Positions 25,708 to 33,790 of a DNA stretch of 64,000 bases are shown one piece after another. The stretch's first letter is position 1. Each line of letters starts with the position of its first letter. The notes under the pieces are model-generated. The model did no database searches and was not told the origin of the DNA. It was given only the letters and a program-made list of their open reading frames with translations. This DNA is from Thalassococcus halodurans (GTDB taxonomy: Bacteria; Pseudomonadota; Alphaproteobacteria; Rhodobacterales; Rhodobacteraceae). A program made the translations under genes and the position numbers. The stretch covers positions 496,001 to 560,000 of the forward strand of contig NZ_FNUZ01000001.1 in assembly GCF_900108225.1 (NCBI RefSeq). Reading direction: 5' to 3'.

Positions 25708-26712
25708 ATGCCTTCCATTTCGATTGTTCTCACCCAGTATTTCGCAAATGCCGCCGGCTATGAGTTGAAGGCAGACGGGTCTCTGATGCAGGGCGCCACG
25801 ACGCTGCTGAAGGCAACCGTTGATCGCGGGCGGATTACAGCCAACGCACACTACGACATCCTTGGCCTTGTTGCGGAAAACGTTCCGGATCGCGCCTCGC
25901 TGTCAGTGCGCTATGCGAAGTCGATCAACTTCGACAAGGTCGGCAGCCTTGCCTTGGCGTGCAAAGCGGCCCCGACAGTTCATGGCGTTCTGGAACGTAT
26001 GGCGCGGTATCAGTCGCTGGTTTCAGACAGCGTGCGCTACGACTTGATCCCGCAAGGCAGGTCAATGTTTTTGCGTCAGCAGGTTCTTTTGGGGCATGGC
26101 CCCGGACTGGTGTTTTCACCCGAAGCAGGTCTGTCAGCCATGTATTCGGCGATTGATCAAATGGCCGCAGACAACGTCACACCCGAACGCGTGACCTTCC
26201 GGCATGATCCCCCGCGGGATGCGCTGGCCTTCAACGATTTTTTCGGATGCGATATCGAGTTCAACGCAGACGCGGATGGCATTCTGTTTTCTCAGGGCAC
26301 GCTGAAGGCCGAAAACAAACTCGGCGATCATGCGCTGTCCGAGTTTCTGACAAAGCATCTGGAAGAAGAACTGGAACAAATAGGGTCTTCCCCGTCTCTT
26401 GTTCGGGACACAAAAGAAGAGATCGGCAAGCACCTGAGCGAAGGCCTGCCCAAAATGGCGGATGTCGCGCGCGAACTGGGCTTTAGCGTGCGGTCCTTTC
26501 ATCGTCGTCTGTCAGACCATGGCGTGAACTTTCAATCCCTTGCAGAAGAAACACGACGCGAGATCGCGCTGGGGATGCTTCAGAACGAAGCCCATACATT
26601 CTCTGAAATCGCGTTTCTCACAGGTTTTTCAGAACAAAGCGCCTTCAATCGCGCGTTCAAGCGCTGGACGAACCAGACGCCTGCAAACTACCGCAAATCG
26701 CTGACGCCCTGA
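25708..26712 (+). CDS. AraC-family transcriptional regulator
   Basis: This 334-residue regulator has an N-terminal ligand-binding domain of the type found in OruR/ArgR-like AraC proteins (LARYQSLVSDSVRY-like MARYQSLVSDSVRYDL near 94). The C-terminal double helix-turn-helix reads MADVARELGFSVRSFHRRLS near 252 and TFSEIAFLTGFSEQSAFNRA near 296, then FKRWTNQTPANYRK. The gene precedes a HAD-like gene and a carrier gene in the same direction and probably controls one or both. The ligand is unknown. Confidence 0.9.
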   Translation: MPSISIVLTQYFANAAGYELKADGSLMQGATTLLKATVDRGRITANAHYDILGLVAENVPDRASLSVRYAKSINFDKVGSLALACKAAPTVHGVLERMARYQSLVSDSVRYDLIPQGRSMFLRQQVLLGHGPGLVFSPEAGLSAMYSAIDQMAADNVTPERVTFRHDPPRDALAFNDFFGCDIEFNADADGILFSQGTLKAENKLGDHALSEFLTKHLEEELEQIGSSPSLVRDTKEEIGKHLSEGLPKMADVARELGFSVRSFHRRLSDHGVNFQSLAEETRREIALGMLQNEAHTFSEIAFLTGFSEQSAFNRAFKRWTNQTPANYRKSLTP

Positions 26713-26818
26713 GCGGGCTTTTGGCCGGATGGGTCAAGAGGCTGGCAGCAGCGGTCAATATCGTGATGCCCGTTCCAGCTATGAGATGTTCATCAATCTC
26801 AATCAGCCGGAGGTCATC

Positions 26819-27457
26819 ATGAAAGCCCTTATCATCTGTTCCGTTCACGCGCTGTGTGACATTGCCGAGGTCGAACGGACCGCCTGTAATCTTGCGTTTA
26901 GAAAACGCGGCGTGCCTGCAATCCTTTCGAAACAGGACCAATCCAAACTCATCTCTGAAATGACAATGCTCGGCTTTTTGTCGCAGCTTCCGGGCACGGC
27001 GAAACAGCGTCGGGATTTGATCGAATGCTATCTTGATGTCCTGAACGACGCGGTCTGGAGCACGTCTCTGGAACCGCTTGAAAGCCTTGTCACCGCCTTG
27101 CGCTATCCCCTCGGGGTCACGCGTCCGACAGGGTTTCTATCGGATTACCCCATTCTGACCACCAACCTTATCCGATCCTCTGCGTTGGTCACCAACGCGA
27201 CGCGGCTTGGTGTGATCACTGCGCCCATCGAACCAACCTATGCACAATGCGTGGAAAAAGGTTTGCTGGAAACCGCGGCTTCGCTGGATGTCGCGCCCTG
27301 TGATGTCGAAGTGCTGGTATCACACGCACGCGATTTCGCGGTGGCCAAGTCGCTGGGCATGGCACCCCGATTTGTCGATGAACCATGGACAGCGACGGAC
27401 GTGGTGGCAGGCATGCAACCGACGCACGGCCAAGCCGATTTCCGATATGCGTCCTGA
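26819..27457 (+). CDS. HAD-like fold protein lacking the catalytic aspartates
   Basis: This 212-residue protein has the layout of CbbY/phosphoglucomutase-like HAD phosphatases. The start is MKALIICSVHALCDIAEVER, then a helical cap (ACNLAFRKRGVPAILSKQDQ). SALVTNATRLGVI follows at the motif II position, and VSHARDFAVAKSLGMAP at the motif III/IV position. Where motif I should read DxDGTLxD it has CSVHALCD, so both catalytic aspartates are gone. It is therefore probably not a phosphatase and may bind a ligand or partner. Perfect ribosome-binding site GGAGG six bases before the ATG. It follows the AraC gene by 106 bp. Confidence 0.6.
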   Translation: MKALIICSVHALCDIAEVERTACNLAFRKRGVPAILSKQDQSKLISEMTMLGFLSQLPGTAKQRRDLIECYLDVLNDAVWSTSLEPLESLVTALRYPLGVTRPTGFLSDYPILTTNLIRSSALVTNATRLGVITAPIEPTYAQCVEKGLLETAASLDVAPCDVEVLVSHARDFAVAKSLGMAPRFVDEPWTATDVVAGMQPTHGQADFRYAS

Positions 27458-27538
27458 TGTGCATCCCCGAACCCGTTTCAAGCGCGAAATTTCAGATAGA
27501 ACCCATCGTTCTCGCCTAACCCGATTTATTCTTCTAAG

Positions 27539-27573
27539 CTGCCCACGGGTCCTGAGTTTAGGATGGTGGGCAG
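27539..27573 (+). promoter_or_regulatory. Hairpin overlapping the ribosome-binding region of the carrier gene
   Basis: CTGCCCAC and GTGGGCAG pair perfectly, with an inner TCCT/AGGA stem and a GAGTTT loop. The 3' arm ends 3 bp before the ATG at 27577 and includes the only Shine-Dalgarno-like sequence (GGTGGG). Folding would hide the translation start, so this may be a regulatory leader. Confidence 0.45.
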
Positions 27574-27576
27574 TAC

Positions 27577-28443
27577 ATGGACATCTTCGTTGCGGCTTTG
27601 CTGCCCATGGCGGTTGTCTTTATCATGTTCAGTCTGGGTCTGGGCCTGACGCCTGCGGACTTTGCCCGTATCGCTCAGCGCCCACGCGCGTTCTGCATCG
27701 GGGCGCTTAATCAGATCGTCATGCTGCCGCTGATTGCCTTCGGCATTATTCTAGGCTTCGGATTTACCGGAGAAACCGCTGTTGGGCTTATGATCCTTGC
27801 CGCCTGTCCGGGGGGCGCGACAAGCAACGTCATAACCAAGCTCGCCAATTGGGACGTGGCGTTATCGGTGACGTTGACAGCCGCCTTCAGCCTGACCTGC
27901 GTGATCACTGTCCCGCTGGTTCTGACATTCGCGGTCACGTACTTCATGCGCACCGAAGCGCCCGAGATCGACATCACATCGACAGCGATTACCGCCTTTC
28001 TGCTTACCGCACTTCCCATCACCGTTGGCGTCGCCCTGCGCGCGTTTACACCAAAGGCTGCCGCAGTCATCGACCCACCAGTGTCGATGGCCGCGACCCT
28101 ACTGTTCATCGCCGTGATCGCAGGCGCCATCGCGTCGAACTGGCAGATCGTGCGCGACAATTTCGCAAGTCTCGGACTGGGCCTGATTGCGATGGTCGCC
28201 GTTGTTTCTTTTGTATCATTCGCCCTGTCGCGCTGGCTTCAAGCCACTGATCGAGAGGCGAAAACGATCTCGGTTGAAACCGGTGTTCAGAATGGCGCGC
28301 TGGCGCTTGCAATTGCTGGTCTTCTTGTGCCTGACGGCCCCATTTTCAACGCCTACGCGGTTCCCGCGGCTCTTTATGGTGTCGTTTGGCTGGGAAGCGC
28401 GCTGCCCGCGTTTCTTCTTCTGGCGCGCGCCGGAAATACCTGA
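27577..28443 (+). CDS. Bile acid:sodium symporter-family (SBF-type) carrier
   Basis: This 288-residue inner-membrane protein has about nine hydrophobic segments. The family's ion-binding crossover motifs are both present: LAACPGGATSNVITKLANWD near residue 71 and ISVETGVQNGALALAIAGLL near 229. Bacterial members take up organic anions such as pantoate or keto acids with sodium. The natural substrate cannot be read from the sequence. It lies downstream of the AraC regulator and the HAD-like gene and upstream of the MBL operon. Confidence 0.88.
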   Translation: MDIFVAALLPMAVVFIMFSLGLGLTPADFARIAQRPRAFCIGALNQIVMLPLIAFGIILGFGFTGETAVGLMILAACPGGATSNVITKLANWDVALSVTLTAAFSLTCVITVPLVLTFAVTYFMRTEAPEIDITSTAITAFLLTALPITVGVALRAFTPKAAAVIDPPVSMAATLLFIAVIAGAIASNWQIVRDNFASLGLGLIAMVAVVSFVSFALSRWLQATDREAKTISVETGVQNGALALAIAGLLVPDGPIFNAYAVPAALYGVVWLGSALPAFLLLARAGNT

Positions 28444-28559
28444 CACAGCCCCAACGCAATGTTTGGCCGCAACGGTCAAAACCCTGTCCGTCCCGGTCAA
28501 TACCCCGGCTGACCGGAAAACTATCCCTTGGACATCACTTCAACCAAGGGAGTTTTTCA

Positions 28560-29615
28560 ATGCGATACCTGACAACAGTTTCCGCCATGGCCTGCGTTGC
28601 CGTTCTGACCATCCCCTCTCCTCTGACCGCAGCAGGGGACCATGCCCACAATCCGGCCAATACGATCTCGACGGATGTCGGCCACCCCGACAGCTTTCGC
28701 CACTTTGCCCCTGAACTTCCTGCAATGCAGGCGCGTATTCCCGAAGCGAACACCGAGTTCGGACTTCATGTCAGCGAAATCGAACCCGGTCTCTTTTTTA
28801 TCACAGACTTCATCTATCAATCTGCGTTTCTAGTGACCGATGAAGGTGTGGTTGTGTTCGACGCACCGCCCAGCTTTGGTGACCGGCACCGTGCCGTGAT
28901 CGAGATGTCCGCGCCGGGCGTGCCGATCACGCATTTCATCCTCAGCCACAAACACGCCGACCACAACGGCGGCGGCTACGCTTTTGGTGACATTGAAGGG
29001 CTGACCGTCATCGCCGCACAAGCCAGCGCAGACAGTCTTGCGGCCAATCCTCTTCGCGGTGTCCTGAAACCGAACCAGACCTTTGACGAAAGCCTGTCGC
29101 TGACAGTCGGGGGCGTGCCGATTGAACTGCAAACCGCCAATTTTCACGCCAACGACACCGATGTGATCATACACCTGCCGCAACAGAAATTCCTGATGGC
29201 GATCGACACGATCACGCCGGGCGAAGCCCCCTTTATGAACTTCGGCGCGACCAGCAATCTCGAAGGCTACATGGCAGGGTTCGACACGTTCCTGTCCTAT
29301 GACTTCGAACATTTTCTGTCGGGCCACGTCTCGGTTCTGGGGAAGCGGCAAGATGTCGAAACAGCCCGCGATTACGCGTTTGATGTGCGCGATACGGTCT
29401 ATTCTCTTTGGCCCAGCTTCCTTGAACGCTTTGGCGCGAACATCGATCTGACGGGCTACCAGAATGGAAACCTTGCCTACCGGATGACCATGGAAGACGT
29501 GCGCGATGAATGCGCAGCCCAGATCATTGATCGCTGGGAAGACAAACTGTCCGTCGTCGATCTTTGGGCCGACAGCCACTGCGAAACGGTCGTCCTGCAC
29601 GCAATCATGCACTGA
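28560..29615 (+). CDS. Exported metallo-beta-lactamase-fold hydrolase
   Basis: This 351-residue protein has a signal peptide (about residues 1-24, ending PSPLTAAG). The MBL fold carries the metal motif FILSHKHADHNGGGYAFGD (HxHxDH) near 124, an Asp in FLMAIDTITPGEAPF and a late His in FLSGHVSVLGK. The C-terminal 90 residues are helical and lack a recognised domain. The reaction is unknown; relatives include quinoprotein-associated and lactonase-like enzymes. AGGGAG precedes ATG 28560. It is followed by DUF4345 and DUF1772 membrane genes, forming a likely operon with an exported hydrolase. Confidence 0.85.
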   Translation: MRYLTTVSAMACVAVLTIPSPLTAAGDHAHNPANTISTDVGHPDSFRHFAPELPAMQARIPEANTEFGLHVSEIEPGLFFITDFIYQSAFLVTDEGVVVFDAPPSFGDRHRAVIEMSAPGVPITHFILSHKHADHNGGGYAFGDIEGLTVIAAQASADSLAANPLRGVLKPNQTFDESLSLTVGGVPIELQTANFHANDTDVIIHLPQQKFLMAIDTITPGEAPFMNFGATSNLEGYMAGFDTFLSYDFEHFLSGHVSVLGKRQDVETARDYAFDVRDTVYSLWPSFLERFGANIDLTGYQNGNLAYRMTMEDVRDECAAQIIDRWEDKLSVVDLWADSHCETVVLHAIMH

Positions 29616-29691
29616 AACGCGGATCAGGCAGCGCGACACGCATTCGCCACCCCGCCTGATCGTTCTCATCACTTAAATCGGGGACATTCCC

Positions 29692-30117
29692 ATGACATTT
29701 CTTCAAAAACTCGCACTCGGCATTGCCGGACTCACCGCCTTCGGGATCGGAAGCTTTATCCTAACCGCCCCGCAGGCATTCTACGCCAGCTACGGCATCA
29801 CACTTGGTTCCGACGCCAGTCTTCTCAGCGAATTGCGCGCGCCCGCCGCTGGTCTGGCAGCACTTGGCGCCGTGATGCTGGCAGGCATCAAAAGTCCGAC
29901 CCTGCGCCCGTCATCCATAGTGGCCGCATTCATCGTCTTCCTCGGCTTTCCCGTGGGCCGCATTCTGGGCCTTCTGATCGACGGCGTTCCTTCTGACGGC
30001 ATCCTCGCGGCTTTGGTTCTCGAACTAGCCATCGCGGCCTTGTGCCTGTTCGCCTTTCGGCGGGGCACGGGCCACGCCGCATCATCCCACATGACACACA
30101 AGACCAAAAGGATTTGA
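29692..30117 (+). CDS. DUF4345-family four-helix membrane protein
   Basis: This 141-residue protein has four membrane helices (about 4-26, 47-66, 74-95 and 101-120). The conserved stretches are APQAFYASYGITLGSDASLL and SELRAPAAGLAALGAVML, as in DUF4345. The function is unknown. A GGGGAC site precedes the ATG. It lies 76 bp after the MBL gene and 3 bp before the DUF1772 gene, so the three are probably co-transcribed. Confidence 0.82.
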   Translation: MTFLQKLALGIAGLTAFGIGSFILTAPQAFYASYGITLGSDASLLSELRAPAAGLAALGAVMLAGIKSPTLRPSSIVAAFIVFLGFPVGRILGLLIDGVPSDGILAALVLELAIAALCLFAFRRGTGHAASSHMTHKTKRI

Positions 30118-30120
30118 TCC

Positions 30121-30630
30121 ATGCCCCCCTTCGTCTTTTTCCTGATACAGCTTTCCATCATTGCCTACGCCCTTGTTGCGGGCGTCTTCCTGGCCTTTTC
30201 CGATTTCATCATGCGGTCACTGGCCACGACCAGCAGCCAAGGCGGCGTCGAAGCCATGCAAGTCATCAACCGCGAAGTGTTCCGCTGGGTTTTCATGACG
30301 CTTTTCATCGGCATGGCGCCCATGTCTTTGATCATCGGCGGCTATGCGTGGGCAAACCTGAGCGGCCCGCCCGCTTTGCTGATCATCGCGGCAGCGGCAG
30401 TCTACCTTGTCGGCTGTTTCGGGGTCACCGTTGTCTTCAACGTCCCCATGAACGAAGCGCTTGCCCGTATGGAGCTGAGCTCGGATGCAACGCGGGCCTA
30501 CTGGTTGCAAACCTACGTGCCGCGCTGGACGTTCTGGAACACGGTACGAACAGTCGCGTCGACCACATCCGCCGCGCTTTTGCTGTTCGGGCTGCTGTGG
30601 CTTACGCAATCACAAGCGCAGCAAGCATGA
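30121..30630 (+). CDS. DUF1772 / anthrone-oxygenase-like membrane protein
   Basis: This 169-residue four-helix membrane protein fits DUF1772. It has GVFLAFSDFIMRSLA near residue 21, AMQVINREVFRWVFM near 43, NVPMNEALA near 108 and YVPRWTFWNTVRTVAS near 130. Some eukaryotic members act in anthrone oxidation, but bacterial members are uncharacterised. Its ribosome-binding site AAGGA lies inside the end of the DUF4345 gene. Last gene of the MBL operon, before a hairpin at 30680-30701. Confidence 0.82.
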   Translation: MPPFVFFLIQLSIIAYALVAGVFLAFSDFIMRSLATTSSQGGVEAMQVINREVFRWVFMTLFIGMAPMSLIIGGYAWANLSGPPALLIIAAAAVYLVGCFGVTVVFNVPMNEALARMELSSDATRAYWLQTYVPRWTFWNTVRTVASTTSAALLLFGLLWLTQSQAQQA

Positions 30631-30664
30631 TATCAAATGCAAATCGGGCAGGAGACATGCGTTT

Positions 30665-30707
30665 CGGATTAAAACGCACGGGTCGGCGGCGACGCCGACC
30701 CAATCCG
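30665..30707. terminator. Extended hairpin between convergent genes
   Basis: GGGTCGGCG and CGCCGACCC form a perfect 9-bp stem with a GCGA tetraloop, flanked by an outer CGGATT/AATCCG pairing. It lies between the DUF1772 stop and the convergent cupin stop. There is no T-tract, so it is a terminator-like structure of uncertain strength. Confidence 0.5.
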
Positions 30708-30827
30708 GACATTTATGGAAGGGGCCTCAATGGTCGGTGTCAGTCCTTTCCTGCAAGGACCCCAGAAGACCAAAGCGATGCCCCATCGCTTCAAAATCTT
30801 GAAACGAGGGTTTGCATGACAGACGCA

Positions 30828-31223
30828 TCAGCCTGAATAATCCGCGTCCGAGACCTTCTCTAACCATGTCACCGCTTCGCCGTCGATTGCCTCTTGAACG
30901 GCGATGTGGCTCATGGCCGTGTCTGCGCTCGCGCCGTGCCAGTGTTTCTCGCCAGCGGGAAACCAGACCACATCGCCCTCGGACACTTCTTCGACGGGGC
31001 CGCCTTCGCGTTGCACGCGGCCGCGACCGAAGGTGATGATGATCGTCTGGCCGGCGGGATGTGTGTGCCAAGCGGTGCGGGCGCCGGGTTCGAAGGTGAC
31101 ATGGCTGCCAGTGGCTCGGCCCGGGTCTTCAGCCTGAAACATCGGGTCGATGCGCACGGTGCCGGTGAACCAGTCTTCTGGCCCTTTCATGGAGGCATTG
31201 CTGCCAGAACGCGTGATCTTCAT
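30828..31223 (-). CDS. Cytoplasmic cupin, manganese hydroxynitrile-lyase-like
   Basis: This 131-residue single-domain cupin closely resembles the bacterial hydroxynitrile lyase cupins such as that of Granulicella tundricola: [19 protein letters not shown], then [20 protein letters not shown]. The metal ligands fall at His53, His55, Gln59 and His94, as I recall them for that enzyme. Those enzymes split or form mandelonitrile in vitro; their physiological role is unknown. AAAGGA precedes the ATG. It is the last gene of the leftward CMD / oxidoreductase / cupin operon, which has an operator-like palindrome upstream. An exported paralogue lies at 33791-34243. Confidence 0.85.
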   Translation of the reverse strand: MKITRSGSNASMKGPEDWFTGTVRIDPMFQAEDPGRATGSHVTFEPGARTAWHTHPAGQTIIITFGRGRVQREGGPVEEVSEGDVVWFPAGEKHWHGASADTAMSHIAVQEAIDGEAVTWLEKVSDADYSG

Positions 31224-31234
31224 TGGGTTTCCTT

Positions 31235-31876
31235 TCAGAGCTTTGTAAATCTGTAAGTGAGCCTCGGTCCGCCGGGCTGTCCATAGGCCAGAACGGCGGT
31301 CAGCATGGCGAAGGGTTCGGTGTAGCGGCCCGTCGCTGGCCCACCCGCTTCGAGCGGTTCAAAGCCAGTGTCCTTGATGAGTTCGGCGGCGATGGTCTTG
31401 GCGTCCGCATCGCGACCGTACATGACGACTTGCGGCGGTGCGGCGGGTCGCTGATCGCGCACGGGGGCAAAGGCTTCGGACGGCACTGTGTTGAAGCAGT
31501 TAACAAAGCGGGCCTCGGGGCGAACCTTTTCCAGCTCTTCGGCACCAGAGGTTTGCGGGCCAAGGACAAGTGTCTCATTGGCTTCGTCCAATGGCACACA
31601 GCAGTTCAGAACAATCTTGCCCGCGAGCGGCCCAGCCTGATCAAGAACATCATCGATGCGTGTCCAATGGACGGAAAGAAGCACAGCATCGGCGCTCTCG
31701 ACCGCGTGGCGCAGCGCGGCCCGATCCGGAGCGGCGCTTCCGCCGGTTTCCTGCGCCAACCGTTCAAGCTTCTCGACGGAACGGGAATAGCAGAACGTGA
31801 CGTGATGGCCCGCGGCGGCCCAGCTTTTGCCGATAGCAGCGCCCATGAGGCCTGAACCGAGGATGGTGAGTTTCAT
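31235..31876 (-). CDS. NAD(P)-binding oxidoreductase (F420 reductase/ProC-like Rossmann protein)
   Basis: This 213-residue protein begins with a Rossmann motif [20 protein letters not shown] (GxGxxG) and FCYSRS at the end of the second strand, favouring NADP(H). The family is F420_oxidored (NADPH-dependent reductases). [12 protein letters not shown] and [14 protein letters not shown] are typical of the group. The F420 cofactor is not expected in this organism, so the substrate is probably a small carbonyl or another flavin. CCGGAG lies upstream. It is middle gene of the operon, 50 bp after the CMD gene and 11 bp before the cupin. Confidence 0.82.
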   Translation of the reverse strand: MKLTILGSGLMGAAIGKSWAAAGHHVTFCYSRSVEKLERLAQETGGSAAPDRAALRHAVESADAVLLSVHWTRIDDVLDQAGPLAGKIVLNCCVPLDEANETLVLGPQTSGAEELEKVRPEARFVNCFNTVPSEAFAPVRDQRPAAPPQVVMYGRDADAKTIAAELIKDTGFEPLEAGGPATGRYTEPFAMLTAVLAYGQPGGPRLTYRFTKL

Positions 31877-31926
31877 TTCAGTCTCCGGAAAGCGGCGCGC
31901 GGAACGGCCCCACGCGCCATAGTGAG

Positions 31927-32685
31927 TTATTCAGAGCGGTTGGCGAAGACCTCTTTCGCAACCGGCATCGCGGAAAAGACGCGCGGCCAGCCAGCGTAGA
32001 AGGCCAGATGCGCAAGCATCCCGCCGGCCTCTTCTTGAGTCAGGCCATTGTCCATCGCGCGGTTCAGGTGAAAGGTCATCTGCTCCGGCTGCCCTGCAGC
32101 AATGAGCCCCGCGACCGTGATCATCGAGCGGTCCCTCGGCGCAAGGTCGGGGCGCAGCCATAGGTCCCGAAACAACATCTCTTCGGTGTAATCCACCACG
32201 CCCTGACTGACCATGCCATAGGTGTCTTGCACCATCGTCTGGCGCGCGGCCTCGGCCTCTTCGTCGAGCGGTAGCAGCTCTGGCGAAGCGCCCGGCAGGT
32301 CCGCTGCCGCGATACCGCGTTCGGCAAAGACCGGAGCCATGGCCTTCGCCGCGCCGGTGGCATTGCCCCAACCGGTATAAAAGGCGAGGTGGGTGATGGT
32401 TTCGGACAGCTCGGCCGGGGTTACGCCCGCGTCCAGCGCCAGCGCGGTGAAGGTGTCGAGCTGTTCTGCCTCTCCGCGCGTGACCATTGCGGCAAAGGTG
32501 ACGAGGGACCGGTCGCGCATCGACAGGCTTTCGGCGTTCCAGACCGTTTTGGTAACATTCGCACTGTAGTGTTCCAGTGCGGGCGAGACGGCAGAGACGG
32601 CGTCAGGCACAGTCGTGCTGACATCCTGAGCGGTGGCGGTAGTGCCCATAAGGGCAACAGCAGAGGCAGCGAGGTGGCGTTTCAT
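31927..32685 (-). CDS. Exported double carboxymuconolactone-decarboxylase-fold protein
   Basis: This 252-residue protein has a signal peptide (residues 1-19, ending TTATAQ) and two tandem CMD/AhpD-like domains. Each has a matching core: LSMRDRSLVTFAAMVTRGEA with THLAFYTGWGNATGA in the first, and LAPRDRSMITVAGLIAAGQP with AHLAFYAGWPRVFSA in the second. Neither has the CxxC pair of AhpD peroxidases, so a decarboxylase-, lactonase- or isomerase-type activity is more likely. AAGGAG precedes the ATG. It is first gene of the operon and has a TGATGA-N7-TCATCA palindrome 83 bp upstream. Confidence 0.87.
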   Translation of the reverse strand: MKRHLAASAVALMGTTATAQDVSTTVPDAVSAVSPALEHYSANVTKTVWNAESLSMRDRSLVTFAAMVTRGEAEQLDTFTALALDAGVTPAELSETITHLAFYTGWGNATGAAKAMAPVFAERGIAAADLPGASPELLPLDEEAEAARQTMVQDTYGMVSQGVVDYTEEMLFRDLWLRPDLAPRDRSMITVAGLIAAGQPEQMTFHLNRAMDNGLTQEEAGGMLAHLAFYAGWPRVFSAMPVAKEVFANRSE

Positions 32686-32767
32686 CGGGAACTCCTTCCT
32701 GTTCGGTTGACTAACAAACAGGTGGGGCGTTTTCGACTTCGGTTAATGCGCTGGTGTTTCAGGCCAC

Positions 32768-32786
32768 TGATGAGGAAACTTCATCA
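32768..32786. promoter_or_regulatory. Operator-like palindrome 1 (upstream of the CMD operon)
   Basis: A perfect TGATGA-N7-TCATCA palindrome that contains the T-N11-A core expected of LysR-type binding sites. It lies 83 bp upstream of the CMD start codon and overlaps the lysR stop codon. The same motif recurs at 34323-34341 and 38610-38628. Confidence 0.7.
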
Positions 32787-33713
32787 ATTAGGTTCACGCA
32801 ATGCATCCAGCACCACCTGAAAGGCAGAAGACGATCGCTGGCGACTTGGGTAGTAGAGGTGAAATCCCGGAAAGGACGGGCAGTAATCATCAAGGCAGGT
32901 CATCAAAGCCCCGCTGTCCAGATGGGGCTTGGCCAAGCGCTCGGGAACACAAGCCAAGCCATGCCCGTCTATCGCCGCGCGAAGCACGGAATTGATCGTA
33001 TTAAAGGTCGCCTGCCCTTTAACCTTGACGTTGATCTCGTTGCCCTCCGCGTCCTCAAACTCCCACGCGTAAAGCGCGCCGTGGTTCGACAGGCGCAGGT
33101 TGATGCAGGCGTGTTCGGTCAATTCCGATGGCTCTTGTGGCTCTTTGCAAGCGGCAAAGTAGGTGGGGGCCCCCACGCAGATCATCCGCTCATCTGGGCC
33201 AATGCGCATGGCGATCATGCCTTCGGCGACCTGATCGCCATAGCGCACCCCCGCGTCGCAACGCGACTGCGCCAGATCGGTATATTCGTACTCCATCACC
33301 AGTTCCACGTTCACGCCGGGATGTTTTTTCAACATTGGTGACAGTTTCGGCCAGAGGATCGACTCGATCGCATACTCAACCGCAACGATCCGTACGGTTC
33401 CGGTGGGCTCATCCAGCGTATCATTGAGGGCCTGCAGCCGGTTTTCGATGCGTTCGAAGCATGGGTTGAGCGTGGCCAGCAGATCTTCGCCCTCTAGCGT
33501 CGGGGCCACGGAACGGGTCGTCCGGGTCAAAAGGCGCAGCCCCAGACGCTGCTCGAGGCCCTTGATCGTATGAGACAGCGCAGATTGCGAGACATTCAGC
33601 CGTGCGGCGGCACGGGTAAAGCTACGCTCTTCGGCAACAGCGGCGAAGGCGATGAGGTCGGTTATATTCTCGCGGATCATGGGGGCGGCGGCGGCCTTTG
33701 CTGGAAGGGTCAT
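32784..33713 (-). CDS. LysR-type transcriptional regulator
   Basis: A 309-residue LysR regulator. The winged helix spans LIAFAAVAEERSFTRAAARL to NVSQSALSHTIKGLEQRLGL (about residues 20-60), then LLTRTTRSVAPTLEGEDLL. The effector domain follows, including GTVRIVAVEYAIESILWPKL and YTDLAQSRCDAGVRYGDQVA. I chose ATG 33713 because GGAGGT lies six bases upstream; upstream codons are untypical. It sits in the middle of the cupin/CMD/IorAB/AKR set and is the obvious reader of the three TGATGA-N7-TCATCA-type sites. A separate long palindrome lies directly upstream of its start. Confidence 0.93.
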   Translation of the reverse strand: MTLPAKAAAAPMIRENITDLIAFAAVAEERSFTRAAARLNVSQSALSHTIKGLEQRLGLRLLTRTTRSVAPTLEGEDLLATLNPCFERIENRLQALNDTLDEPTGTVRIVAVEYAIESILWPKLSPMLKKHPGVNVELVMEYEYTDLAQSRCDAGVRYGDQVAEGMIAMRIGPDERMICVGAPTYFAACKEPQEPSELTEHACINLRLSNHGALYAWEFEDAEGNEINVKVKGQATFNTINSVLRAAIDGHGLACVPERLAKPHLDSGALMTCLDDYCPSFPGFHLYYPSRQRSSSAFQVVLDALREPN

Positions 33714-33743
33714 TTCTACCTCCATGATATATGTAGTATGCTC

Positions 33744-33776
33744 ATGAGGTCGACGGATTATTTCCGCCAACCTCAT
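33744..33776. promoter_or_regulatory. Nested palindrome upstream of lysR
   Basis: ATGAGGT and ACCTCAT enclose an inner CGGA-TTATT-TCCG with the same centre, giving a 33-bp symmetric element. It lies 31 bp upstream of the lysR start and 15 bp after the exported-cupin gene. It differs from the TGATGA motif, so it could be an autoregulatory site, a second regulator's site or a weak terminator for the cupin gene. Confidence 0.5.
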
Positions 33777-33790
33777 ATATTAGGCGGGTG

